DNA of 21,315 nt from Dehalococcoidia bacterium (GCA_023229725.1 JALNYR010000028.1:1-21315), one strand, 5' to 3'; shown: positions 5,692 to 12,845, counted from the first letter of the stretch. Notes: a model not told the origin generated them from the letters alone. Program-made: numbers and translations.

Positions 5692-8210
5692 TCAGCGGGT
5701 GGTGCGATATGTGGCGACGCGCTCGAGGAGAGCGGTGAGATCTGGCGAGGCAGCAAAATGGCAGCGCACGCGATCGACGATGCCATCGATTAGCCCCGCC
5801 ACGATTTCCTTGACCGCGCGCTTGTCCAGTATCGGCCACACCGTAGCCACCGAGTCGGCGTCGTGGTACACAATGCCACCGATAGTTATGTAGCCATACC
5901 AACGCAACACGATGTACTTGATGTACTCGAAGACGGGGTTGTCTACCGGACTGTCTGCGCAGTACGCGCCGGCAATCTTGCGATGAATCTCGGTGGTGGA
6001 GTCATCCATGAAGATCGCACTGTCCGGGTCCGATTTGCTCATCTTCGCGCCGGCCACGAGTTTCTCCTCCGGCTCGGCGGTGGCGGCTGGCCTGGGTACC
6101 GTCGCCGACTTACCGCGGTACTTGAGCCCGAGCAGCATGTGGTGCGAGAGCACGATCGGTGGCTTTGCGCCGATCTTGCTGGCGTAGTCACGTGCGAGCA
6201 TGTTCGCCTTGCGCTGGTCGAGGCCCAACTGACAGATGTCGACACCGCCGGGCACGAGCTCGAACACGTCCGCCACCTGCATGCATGGGTAAATGTGCTG
6301 GCTCTCCTCGAGTGCGTCCTTCTCCGAGCGGCCCATGATCTGGCAGCATCTGCGGAATCCCCGTGTCGGGTAATCGGAAAGTGAATCGGAACCGATAGAA
6401 CATAACAGGGGGGGACGGGGAAAATATGAAGCACGCATCCACGGAATCCAAATGCGGGGAAGGGGGTGTAAAAATGGGCGATGTCCACTCACTTGTGCAC
6501 GCGATTGACCGTGGTGTGCGCCGCGATGTCCAGTACGCGCGGCCAGTACGTGCGCGAGCCCTCGATAAAATCGCTCGCCCAGACGAACTCGGTATCCGGG
6601 TTGATGCCCGCTGCGCGGAACACCTCGATGAAGTACCGCCCGACCTCCTTGATCTTGGCCAGGTCCCCGCCCATCTTGTGATTCAGCTTGGCGAACCAGT
6701 CGGCGATGTAGATAAGCATGCGGCCGCCGGCGGCGAAGACGGCGTTTGCGTTGAGCACGGTCACGATCGCTTGTGCGATGTGAATGCGACCACTGGGCTC
6801 GAAGCCGTTGTATGCCACGAAACGCTTGCCCGACGCCACCAGCGCACGGAGCTCGTCGACCGTGTCGACCTCCTCAGCGATCCCGCGCAGGGCTTCTACG
6901 CGAGTGTGGACCGACGTGCCGAACTCGGCATCATACGATGCCTTCTCTTCCGTGAGGCGCCCGACGAACCTCTCGACTGCAGCGGCTCCAAACTCCGGGT
7001 CCATTACCACCACGCGGAACAGCGTCGCACCCCCGATCTCGGTCGTCACCAGCGTGATCTTCCCATGCTGCACATTGGTCGGAACGGCGAAGCACTTGGC
7101 GTAGTACGGCATGCGCTCGGCCGGCGCCATCGAGAATAGCACCATGGCAAGGCCGGTCGGTCGGTGGACCGTGAACCCCGCCGTGTTCAGCACGGCCCGG
7201 AGGCGGTTGGCCCCGTCGATGACCGCGGTCATGAGAGCTGGATACGATGGCGCGAGCATCTTGTGGCCGAAGTGGGCCGCTGCGATGAGTGCCCCGGCAC
7301 GTGAACCCTCGAGCGTCCACGCCGATGAGACGCGCGAATCGAGATACGCAACCGACGATGCGCAGTCAACGTGGCAACGATCGGCACCGTCGCGCAGTGC
7401 GAAGAGGCTCGCGACGTACGGCGCATAGCCGACTTTGTGCATGTCTACGACGCCCGAGTCACAGCCGGACAGCGCACGCAGGCTCGCCACCTCGGTCCCG
7501 GTCAGTCCGCCAGGCACCGTGTACACGAAGTATCCACCGTACGCCGCGTCAGCGTGCAGCCAGGCTCCGACCGCCGAACACGCCCTGCGGGCGTCCGCGA
7601 CGTCGTCGATGATGCCAGCCTCGGTGGTGCCAACTGTGGCGATCACCGCGAGCGTACGCTGGTCTAGCACCGCCGGGAGGATCATGCGGCCATTTGTCGC
7701 GTCGACGGGACAGCGGCGTAGCTCGAGATCGAGCAACTTGCACCCTTTGTCCACGCTGTAGTGGCAACACTCGGACGCGTAGACGATCGTTCGGTCGCGG
7801 CGACCAGTGGCGCGCGCCTTCTCGCGCGCCACCCACAGACCCATGATGTTGCCAGTCGTACCGCCGGTGCACACATAACCCCACGACTTTGCCGGTTCGT
7901 ACCCGAACACTTCACTGCACATAGTCTCCGCGAGCTCCCGCTCGTACCGCGTGGTCACCCCGGACGACTCGGCAGCGACGTTGTTGGGGTTGTACGGCAG
8001 CGCGGTAAGCAGTGCATCATGGTGTGGCCTCGAGACGTCGTGGTTCATATGACCCTTATACTCGGGCGTCCAAAAGAGCGTCGATCCGGCCGCCAGTTCC
8101 TCGCGAAACGCTTCAAGCGACCGGGCGTAGCTGGTCGCATCGGCACGGAGCACCGGACCACCCCCGTGCACGAACATCGGGATTCTATTGCTATCAGTTT
8201 CGTCGGTCAT
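5692..8210 (-). CDS. PLP-dependent decarboxylase - tyrosyl-tRNA synthetase fusion (two exons)
   Basis: Join 8210-6493 and 6349-5692 (minus): 792 codons, 791 residues. Residues 1-~423 are a group II PLP decarboxylase: YKGHMNHD near 51, GGTTGN at 116-121, H150 (stacks on PLP), D221 in HADAAYGG (binds the PLP ring nitrogen), and K259 in DMHK (Schiff base). It resembles tyrosine/aromatic and histidine decarboxylases; substrate is unproven. Residues ~435-791 are a class I TyrRS of eukaryote/archaeal type: YNGFEPSGRIHIAQ with HIGH-motif HIAQ at 477-480, MGGDL at 517-521, CCQIMGRSEK at 574-583, YPCMQ and DICQLGLDQRK (tyrosine pocket), KMSKS at 675-679. No Met lies between 403 and the start of TyrRS homology, so the synthetase has no separate ATG. 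An extra ~20 residues precede KMSKS. tRNA-Tyr lies downstream. It should charge tRNA-Tyr; coupling to decarboxylation is inferred. Confidence 0.88.
6350..6492 (-). other. Spliceosomal intron in the decarboxylase-TyrRS gene (143 bases)
   Basis: The 5' site is CACAA|GTGAGT, a full match to the consensus, and the 3' site is CCGCAG|ATGC. Splicing turns AAG-TGA into AA|A-TGC-TGC and joins NRVHK to CCQIMGRSEK, restoring the unbroken TyrRS block conserved in eukaryotes. Total coding length becomes an exact multiple of three. Without splicing, translation ends at a TGA (6489-6491) inside the donor site, giving a 573-residue protein with the decarboxylase and only the first half of the TyrRS catalytic domain. 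Confidence 0.9.
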
Positions 8211-8367
8211 GTCGGTTTCGTTCTTCGATGTGATATTTTTATTGTCCCAAGCTTCCTATTTGACCGCCCGGAAAAATCATTCTGCCAATTTGATCCAGAT
8301 TGACGTCATTCGAGGATTTAAAAATCTACACCGATAGCAAAAAATACAAAAAGGACCACGAAACGAA
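8211..8367. promoter_or_regulatory. Divergent spacer with TTTAAAAATC motif
   Basis: The spacer lies between the decarboxylase-TyrRS gene (minus) and the small ORF at 8368 (plus). It contains ATTTAAAAATC at 8316-8326, the same 11-base core found at 14854-14864 and 14891-14901. A-rich leaders precede both ATGs, consistent with a bidirectional promoter. Confidence 0.5.
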
Positions 8368-8577
8368 ATGAGCGAATTACAAGAGCCATGTCCAGTCGAA
8401 CCGCACCACGTCGTGCTCTGGGAGATCGAGCACTGGCACCGGGTAGCACCATCGGAACCGTGGACATTCAATGGCACCACCGGATCGTCGGGTCAAAAAC
8501 GACAAATCCCTGAAAAGTTTACATTACCCGCCAAGACAGCAAACAGATGCGGTAAAACAGCTTCCATCAGATCTTAG
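8368..8577 (+). pseudogene. Small ORF, probably 5' remnant of a gene broken by the transposon
   Basis: 69 codons starting MSELQEPCPVEPHHVV. The ATG is preceded by an AT-rich leader and the shared TTTAAAAATC motif, like real genes in this window, and the first ~40 residues (VLWEIEHWHRVAPSEPW) look protein-like. The last ~25 residues are low-quality and basic, and the frame stops just before the IS607-like element. I read this as an intact 5' part of a host gene truncated by insertion, with the rest not found on the other side. No family is recognised. It could also be a short functional protein. Confidence 0.35.
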
Positions 8578-8630
8578 AATAAATCGAAGTATTTGTGGAA
8601 GCTTCCATCATTCCACCAACCGCTTTCCGC

Positions 8631-8643
8631 GAAAACCGTTTTC
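8631..8643. repeat. Short palindrome near the element's left end
   Basis: GAAAAC-C-GTTTTC is a perfect 6-bp inverted repeat with a one-base centre, about 70 bases upstream of tnpA. It may be a recombinase- or regulator-binding site at the left end; this is inferred only from position. Confidence 0.35.
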
Positions 8644-8712
8644 AGCGTGAAAAGGGACAATTTATAAGGGCCGGGACACACGGCGGACTCCCAATTAAAA
8701 TAAATCCTGATA

Positions 8713-9513
8713 ATGCAAGGAAATGAAGCGGACGAAAGCACAAAAGAGGACGGGCCCCAGGCAACCCAGAGCGCCGAGCCCTACGTGTCCGGGAAAGCGA
8801 TCCAGTCCCGGTTCCGGGTGTGCGACGCCACGCTGCGGAGCTGGGCCAACACCGGGCGGGTGCGGTGCATCCGTATCGGGGCCGCCGGCGGCAAGCGGCT
8901 GTACAGCCTGCCCGACATCGAGCGGACCCTGCACGTTCCCGCCGCCGCCTCGAAAGAAGCGGCAGCAAAGCCTCGAGCACGCGTTCTCTACTGCCGCGTC
9001 TCGAGCGCCAAGCAGCGTGCCGACCTCGAGCGCCAGCGCGCAGACCTCCACGCGCGCTACCCCGAGCACGAGGTCGTTGAGGATATCGCGTCCGGGATCA
9101 ACTTCCACCGCCGGGGCCTGCTCTCCCTTCTGGACCGCGCGGTCCGTGGGGGAGTCGAAGAGGTTGTGGTCGCCCACCGGGATCGGCTCTGCCGCATCGC
9201 CTTCGAGCTCGTCGAGCATGTGCTCGGCCAGTGTGGGTGCAAAGTCGTGGTTTGCGACGGCAGCGTGGCGGCCGCGGCCTCCGCCGATGCTGTCGCAGAC
9301 GACCTCCGCGAAGACCTCCTGTCCATCGTCACGTATTTCGTCGCTAGCAATAACGGCCGCCGCTCGGCGGAGAATCGAAAAAGACGCGCTCGGGCAGCTG
9401 AGGAAGGGGGAGACGGCGACGAAGAGGAGGGAGAAGAAGGAAGCGGGCCTGACGCTGGAGCAGAGGGAGGAGGGAACGCTCCGCAGGGAGAGGGACGCGA
9501 AGAAGCTCTCTGA
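8713..9513 (+). CDS. tnpA: IS607-type serine recombinase (TnpA)
   Basis: 266 residues. Residues ~24-73 (YVSGKAIQSRF...LRSWANTGRV...GKRLYSLPDIE) form a MerR-like helix-turn-helix DNA-binding domain, as in IS607 TnpA. Residues ~88-200 are the serine recombinase catalytic domain: YCRVSS with the nucleophile at about S97, ERQRADL, VEDIASGINFHRRGL, and VVVAHRDRLCR with the conserved HRDRL arginines. The conserved end is NNGRRSAENRKRR. The acidic glycine/glutamate-rich tail after that overlaps the basic N-terminal coding region of tnpB in another frame and may have little function of its own. It catalyses strand exchange for excision and integration with little target specificity. Confidence 0.93.
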   Translation: MQGNEADESTKEDGPQATQSAEPYVSGKAIQSRFRVCDATLRSWANTGRVRCIRIGAAGGKRLYSLPDIERTLHVPAAASKEAAAKPRARVLYCRVSSAKQRADLERQRADLHARYPEHEVVEDIASGINFHRRGLLSLLDRAVRGGVEEVVVAHRDRLCRIAFELVEHVLGQCGCKVVVCDGSVAAAASADAVADDLREDLLSIVTYFVASNNGRRSAENRKRRARAAEEGGDGDEEEGEEGSGPDAGAEGGGNAPQGEGREEAL

Positions 9514-10819
9514 TGCCGAGGGGACGGTCTCCCGGCGGATCCGGATCTGGCCGACCGTGGCCCAGCGGGCGCTGCTCCGGGCAGCATTCGGAGCCAGCAG
9601 GTTCATATACAACAAGGGCGTCGAGCTTGCCAGCACCGAGAAGCTCGCCGGAAGGAGGCCCACCGGGAAGAAGATACAGAAGGCCGTGCGGGGCATGTAC
9701 ACAAACAACGCCGCTTGGCGCGAGGTCGTTGCCGGCCAGCACGCGACGGATTGGGCAGGAATCCCGTATGAGGTGCGGGATTCGGCCGTGCGGGACCTGG
9801 CCAAGGCGATAAAGAGCATGGATGCGCGGTGCGAGTCGGAGGCAGTTTCCAGGGGTGTTACCGCAACGGCAGCTGGTTGGTCGTTCAAGTTCCGCGCGGA
9901 GAAGGATTCGTCGGAGTCCCTGACACTGCGGAGCCGCAACCTCGACGGAGCGACCCTGCAGTGGTTCCGTGCACTGTTCGGCACGCCCGATACACGCAGG
10001 GTCATGCACTCGAAACAACCGCTTCCGGCGACGTTCGGCAGCGACGTCAGACTGCTCCACGGCAAGGTCCGGCGCAGGTATTACCTCATCATCCCCGTGC
10101 CGCCGCCATCTCCGGCCGCGGGTGGGAGCGATATCAAAGCTCCGCGTCCCCCTCCTGTGGGAGAGGGGACGTCCGCAGCGGCCTCGCCCGCAGCGGCACC
10201 CCCGGCCACAGCATCGGTGCAGAGACAGCTCGCGCTCGACCCCGGCGTGCGCACATTCATGACGGGTTATGATCCGGCCGGCCTCGCCGTCGAATGGGGC
10301 GGTGGGTCAACGAACAGTGTGCTGTGGCGCCTCGCGAACACCGCAAATGGTATCCGTGCGCGCATGGTCCAGCCTCATGTCGGCCACCGGAAGCGTCAAC
10401 ACATGCACCGCGCAGCGGCGCGCGTCGAGGCACGCATCCGCCACATGGTCGACGAGCTCCACCACAAGTTCGCCACCTGGGCCTGTGCCAACTACGACCT
10501 CATCCTCCTGCCCGAGTTCCGGGTCAGCGGGATGGTCAAGAAGGGCAAGCGCAGGATCAGCAAGAAGACCGTGTCCAGGATGTACACGCTGGCACACCAC
10601 AGGTTCAGGCAGTTCCTCAAGCACAAGGCGAAACAGCGTGACGTTACGCTGCTCATCGTCGACGAGGCGTACACGTCTAAGACATGTGGACGCTGCGGCA
10701 GGATCCACGAGGTCGGGACACGCAAACTCTTCGTCTGCCCGTACTGCGGGCTCGTCGTTGACCGGGACATTGCCGCTGCCAGGAACATCGCACTCAAGTT
10801 CGTCAACGACAACCCGTGA
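9287..10819 (+). CDS. tnpB: TnpB / Fanzor-type RNA-guided nuclease
   Basis: 510 residues from ATG 9287, a start choice that is uncertain. The frame is open back to 8723, but the part opposite tnpA reads as a shadow; ATG 9218 is another option. The next Met falls after the conserved N-terminal block (RIRIWPTVAQRALLRAAFG), so the start must lie inside tnpA. Visible: basic N-terminal extension; FGASRFIYNKGV; RuvC-I LALDPGVRTF with D318; RuvC-II LILLPEF with E410; zinc finger CGRCG...CPYCG; RuvC-III VVDRDIAAARNIA with D494. All catalytic residues are kept. TnpB and Fanzor proteins cut DNA guided by an RNA from the element's 3' end. A proline/alanine-rich insert lies before RuvC-I. The 227-base overlap with tnpA suggests coupled expression or an alternative start. 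Confidence 0.9.
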   Translation: MLSQTTSAKTSCPSSRISSLAITAAARRRIEKDALGQLRKGETATKRREKKEAGLTLEQREEGTLRRERDAKKLSDAEGTVSRRIRIWPTVAQRALLRAAFGASRFIYNKGVELASTEKLAGRRPTGKKIQKAVRGMYTNNAAWREVVAGQHATDWAGIPYEVRDSAVRDLAKAIKSMDARCESEAVSRGVTATAAGWSFKFRAEKDSSESLTLRSRNLDGATLQWFRALFGTPDTRRVMHSKQPLPATFGSDVRLLHGKVRRRYYLIIPVPPPSPAAGGSDIKAPRPPPVGEGTSAAASPAAAPPATASVQRQLALDPGVRTFMTGYDPAGLAVEWGGGSTNSVLWRLANTANGIRARMVQPHVGHRKRQHMHRAAARVEARIRHMVDELHHKFATWACANYDLILLPEFRVSGMVKKGKRRISKKTVSRMYTLAHHRFRQFLKHKAKQRDVTLLIVDEAYTSKTCGRCGRIHEVGTRKLFVCPYCGLVVDRDIAAARNIALKFVNDNP

Positions 10820-10987
10820 GCGGTACTGTCGAACGAACAAAAAAAGCCGACCCGTAGACGGGCTCCGGCGCTGCCAGCTATAGGCTAGCCAGAGGCCTTC
10901 GTCGGTCTCTGGTATCGGAACTGTCCTCCGGGGTTTTCATGAAACATTGATTTTGTGAAGTCCCGAAGTTTCAAAATATAGCGCGAT
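10820..10987 (+). ncRNA. Candidate omega/re-RNA scaffold at the transposon right end
   Basis: The region begins at the tnpB stop and ends where homology to copy 1 ends. In TnpB systems the guide RNA scaffold lies at this position and the guide is the sequence just outside the right end, here from about 10988. Visible structure: CCCGT-AGA-CGGG-type hairpin near 10851-10862 and the stem-loop 10889-10912 (CCAGAG...CTCTGG with a CC-TTCGTC-GG tip). The latter is maintained in copy 1 with one double compensatory change. The RNA role is inferred; the structure and repeat are seen directly. Confidence 0.5.
10852..10987 (+). repeat. IS607-type right end (copy 2), inverted relative to copy 1
   Basis: 136 bases matching 3373-3506 on the opposite strand. 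The end nearest tnpB carries the bases that read VDGLRRCQL-stop in one plus frame. The outer end encodes YFETSGLHKINVS on the minus strand. The homology ends abruptly at ATCGC on the outer side in both copies, which marks the probable transposon end. Confidence 0.9.
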
Positions 10988-11491
10988 ACCCGGTCCGCTT
11001 CTCGGTGTTGTCAGGTGCTCCCAACAAGAAATATGGCATTCTCCCAGGAGCATCAACCGCAGCGGGGGCCGGCCAGTGATTCCGAATTCTCTCCAGTATG
11101 TCACGGTGCAGGGCCCCACCAACCCCGCTATATTTCGAAACGGTCTGGTCGTTGCCGCCTCGGCTATACGTTCGAGCCGTCCAACCACTTCCGGGACAAC
11201 ATTCTCTGGCTCGGGGTCATCCCGATACTGGACAAACAGGTTTCTACCGGTCTCCCGGGCGATTGCATCGAACGCCGCCGCCAGTTCCGGGGTCAGCCCG
11301 AGCCGGTGATGTCCTGCGTGAACCCACTCATCACCGTCCTCGTCCACTTCGTACCGCAATGGCGTTCCGACGATCATGTCATCGTCGGACATTTCACTGG
11401 GAAGTACTGAGCTGCCGTCTGCCAGGTCATAATGCATAGTCTCTTGGCCAACTCGCACCTCGAGCAGATATCTAGAGTCTGAGATTCCCAT
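10937..11491 (-). CDS. Unrecognised protein with transposon-derived C-terminus
   Basis: 184 residues, starting MGISDSRYLLEVRVGQ. It is acidic in the N-terminal half, with no signal peptide or membrane segment. The last ~15 residues (YFETSGLHKINVS) are encoded within the transposon right end, so the native gene was most likely cut by the insertion and now ends in element sequence. The block RPPLRLMLLGECHISCW just before the junction looks like the start of a conserved domain rather than an end, which supports truncation, but I do not identify the family with confidence. The ATG overlaps the stop of a 16-codon upstream ORF. It may be a functional shortened protein or a pseudogene. Confidence 0.55.
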   Translation of the reverse strand: MGISDSRYLLEVRVGQETMHYDLADGSSVLPSEMSDDDMIVGTPLRYEVDEDGDEWVHAGHHRLGLTPELAAAFDAIARETGRNLFVQYRDDPEPENVVPEVVGRLERIAEAATTRPFRNIAGLVGPCTVTYWREFGITGRPPLRLMLLGECHISCWEHLTTPRSGPGIALYFETSGLHKINVS

Positions 11492-11541
11492 TAATGTCGC
11501 GGGATTTTTTCGTATTCTTTGTTGCTTTGTTTTTCTCTCAT
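11491..11541 (-). promoter_or_regulatory. 16-codon upstream ORF overlapping the next start (TAATG)
   Basis: ATG at 11539-11541 opens MREKQSNKEYEKIPRH and ends at a TAA that shares its last base with the ATG of the 184-residue gene. Such a stop-start overlap can allow reinitiation or repress the main ORF. It may be chance in an A-rich leader. Confidence 0.3.
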
Positions 11542-11602
11542 TTCCCCTCCTTCTGAATGTGGTGCGGAATTGCCAGGCCGGATTGCGTGGTCACACCCGG
11601 TA

Positions 11603-12748
11603 TCACCCACCCCGGGTTTTGTTGAGACCAAACTGCATGTCGTGCGAATGCCGCAGTTTAACGTGCGCCTTCTCGAGCCCGGGTAGATCAGCTTCATCGG
11701 ACGCGCCTTGCGCGACGACGGCGGCTGCGACGCCTGCCCAGCTGCCGGAGTTGTTCATGGCGACCCACAGCATGGCTAGATCAATGAGCAGCGTTGCGTG
11801 CGGGAGCGCCGGGTCGCCACCGGCCGAGGCAGTCCTGGCTAGGTTTTCGATGGCACCAAAATGGCCGGCCACGTCAAACACACGAAAGCGTATGTTTGGG
11901 GTGGCCTTGCCAACGTAAATTTGCGCCTGGTGGGTGGGCATGTCCAGTGGATCGAGGAATATGTAGTACACGCCAAGCTGCTTGTCGTCCTTGCCAGTGC
12001 CAAACTGTGCACCCGAGGCCTGTTCGAGATCGACCTCCCGCGGCGGAGTGGGCACGGGCAGGCCGTCCGCCGCGACGGGATCGTTAGTGCCGTACGTCCA
12101 GCGCATGTACGTGACCTCGGGCGCCGCGCCACCCCCACCGTGCCGCAGGCGCACACCGCCGATGGCCAGTGTATGCCTGTCGGGGACGGTGATCGGCCCC
12201 GAGCGCGCGCGGCCGACAATGAGCGACCACATGTGGTGCCGACGCATCCTGTACGTGGGCGTGGTGTCTGGCCCCGTCCACGTGAAGTTGCCCCACCTGT
12301 CGACCGGTCGGCCCCTCGGCGTGTTCCACTCGATCGAGTACTGGTTCTGGCGCAGCGCCTTCCAGATGTAGTCCGGACGGCTCCGCTCGGATGCGGCCGG
12401 AGCGCGGGTCTGTAGATCTAGCGGCGACGTCGGCGCGATCCCAGCCATCGCCGATGCTAGTGCCCACAGATATTTGCTGGCACCATTGCCCAGTTCTCTA
12501 CCGCGGGTCTCTCCGTGCACGAATTTGAGGATTCGGTCGTGCACCACCGTCGGATCTGTGCCCGGCCTGAATGATACGACTATCGGCGTGCGCTCGATGG
12601 CCAGCAACTGGCTCAACTTGCCAACCGAGTCGGCGTTCGCCGGGTCCTTAAGCCACGCTGTGTCATATGCGTCCGTACCGGCCTCTAGTAGTGCCAGCAG
12701 TTCTTCCACGAGCTGTTCTGCCCTGGTCGGTTGTGATCTGTCGGTCAT
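11603..12748 (-). CDS. Protein with C-terminal GIY-YIG nuclease-like domain
   Basis: 381 residues from the ATG at 12746-12748 (MTDRSQPTRAEQ), preceded by an AT-rich leader with AAAAAATATAAACG. Residues 1-~250 are unrecognised. Residues 259-381 fit a GIY-YIG domain: GVYYIF at 259-264, IYVGKAT at 277-283, then Arg 287/289 on the expected helix, E359 as candidate metal-binding glutamate, and GLNKTRGG at 374-381 as the family's usual end. The spacing between the GVY and YVG parts (17 residues) is longer than standard, and the second half contains an alanine-rich insert. GIY-YIG enzymes cut DNA in homing, repair or restriction. Here the role is unknown; a free-standing homing-type or virus-repair nuclease is possible. 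Head-to-tail with the unrecognised 184-residue gene. Confidence 0.55.
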   Translation of the reverse strand: MTDRSQPTRAEQLVEELLALLEAGTDAYDTAWLKDPANADSVGKLSQLLAIERTPIVVSFRPGTDPTVVHDRILKFVHGETRGRELGNGASKYLWALASAMAGIAPTSPLDLQTRAPAASERSRPDYIWKALRQNQYSIEWNTPRGRPVDRWGNFTWTGPDTTPTYRMRRHHMWSLIVGRARSGPITVPDRHTLAIGGVRLRHGGGGAAPEVTYMRWTYGTNDPVAADGLPVPTPPREVDLEQASGAQFGTGKDDKQLGVYYIFLDPLDMPTHQAQIYVGKATPNIRFRVFDVAGHFGAIENLARTASAGGDPALPHATLLIDLAMLWVAMNNSGSWAGVAAAVVAQGASDEADLPGLEKAHVKLRHSHDMQFGLNKTRGG

Positions 12749-12845
12749 GTCGTTTATATTTTTTGATTGGGGAGTTTCCTTTCGTCGTTTTTAAATTCTC
12801 TTCAGCTTTTCCATTTTTAAAGGTTCCAACTGCGTGTTGTAAGTT

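Larger units (their letters stand above)
8580..10987 (+). mobile_element. IS607-family element (TnpA + TnpB/Fanzor-type), left end approximate
   Basis: The element combines an IS607-type serine recombinase and a downstream overlapping TnpB nuclease gene in the usual order. The right end is set by the end of homology with the stray copy at 3373-3506. The left end cannot be fixed: IS607 elements lack terminal inverted repeats and target duplications, and no second left end is present here. The stretch 8578-8712 holds the palindrome at 8631-8643, a repeated AGCTTCCATCA (8560s and 8600s) that may be recombinase sites, and a TATA-like TTATAAG upstream of tnpA. Both ORFs are intact with all catalytic residues, so the element may be recently active. 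Confidence 0.85.

Noticed and set aside
6489..6960. TyrRS as an independent gene next to the decarboxylase
   Set aside because: No Met occurs between residue 403 of the decarboxylase and the beginning of TyrRS homology, and no promoter-like AT-rich spacer is present.
6489..8210. Frameshift or nonsense mutation breaking the TyrRS
   Set aside because: GTGAGT and CAG boundaries at 6492 and 6350 remove a 143-base intron, keep the frame and rebuild the conserved CQIMGRSE block exactly, so splicing explains the break better.
8723..9286. Long N-terminal extension of TnpB
   Set aside because: The frame is open opposite tnpA, but the residues are low-complexity Ser/Pro/Arg typical of a shadow in GC-rich DNA.
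10269..10883. Plus-strand ORF overlapping the tnpB 3' end
   Set aside because: Out-of-frame shadow of tnpB with Ser/Thr/Arg-rich composition; only its last codons matter, as they coincide with the repeat that ends the F-box gene.
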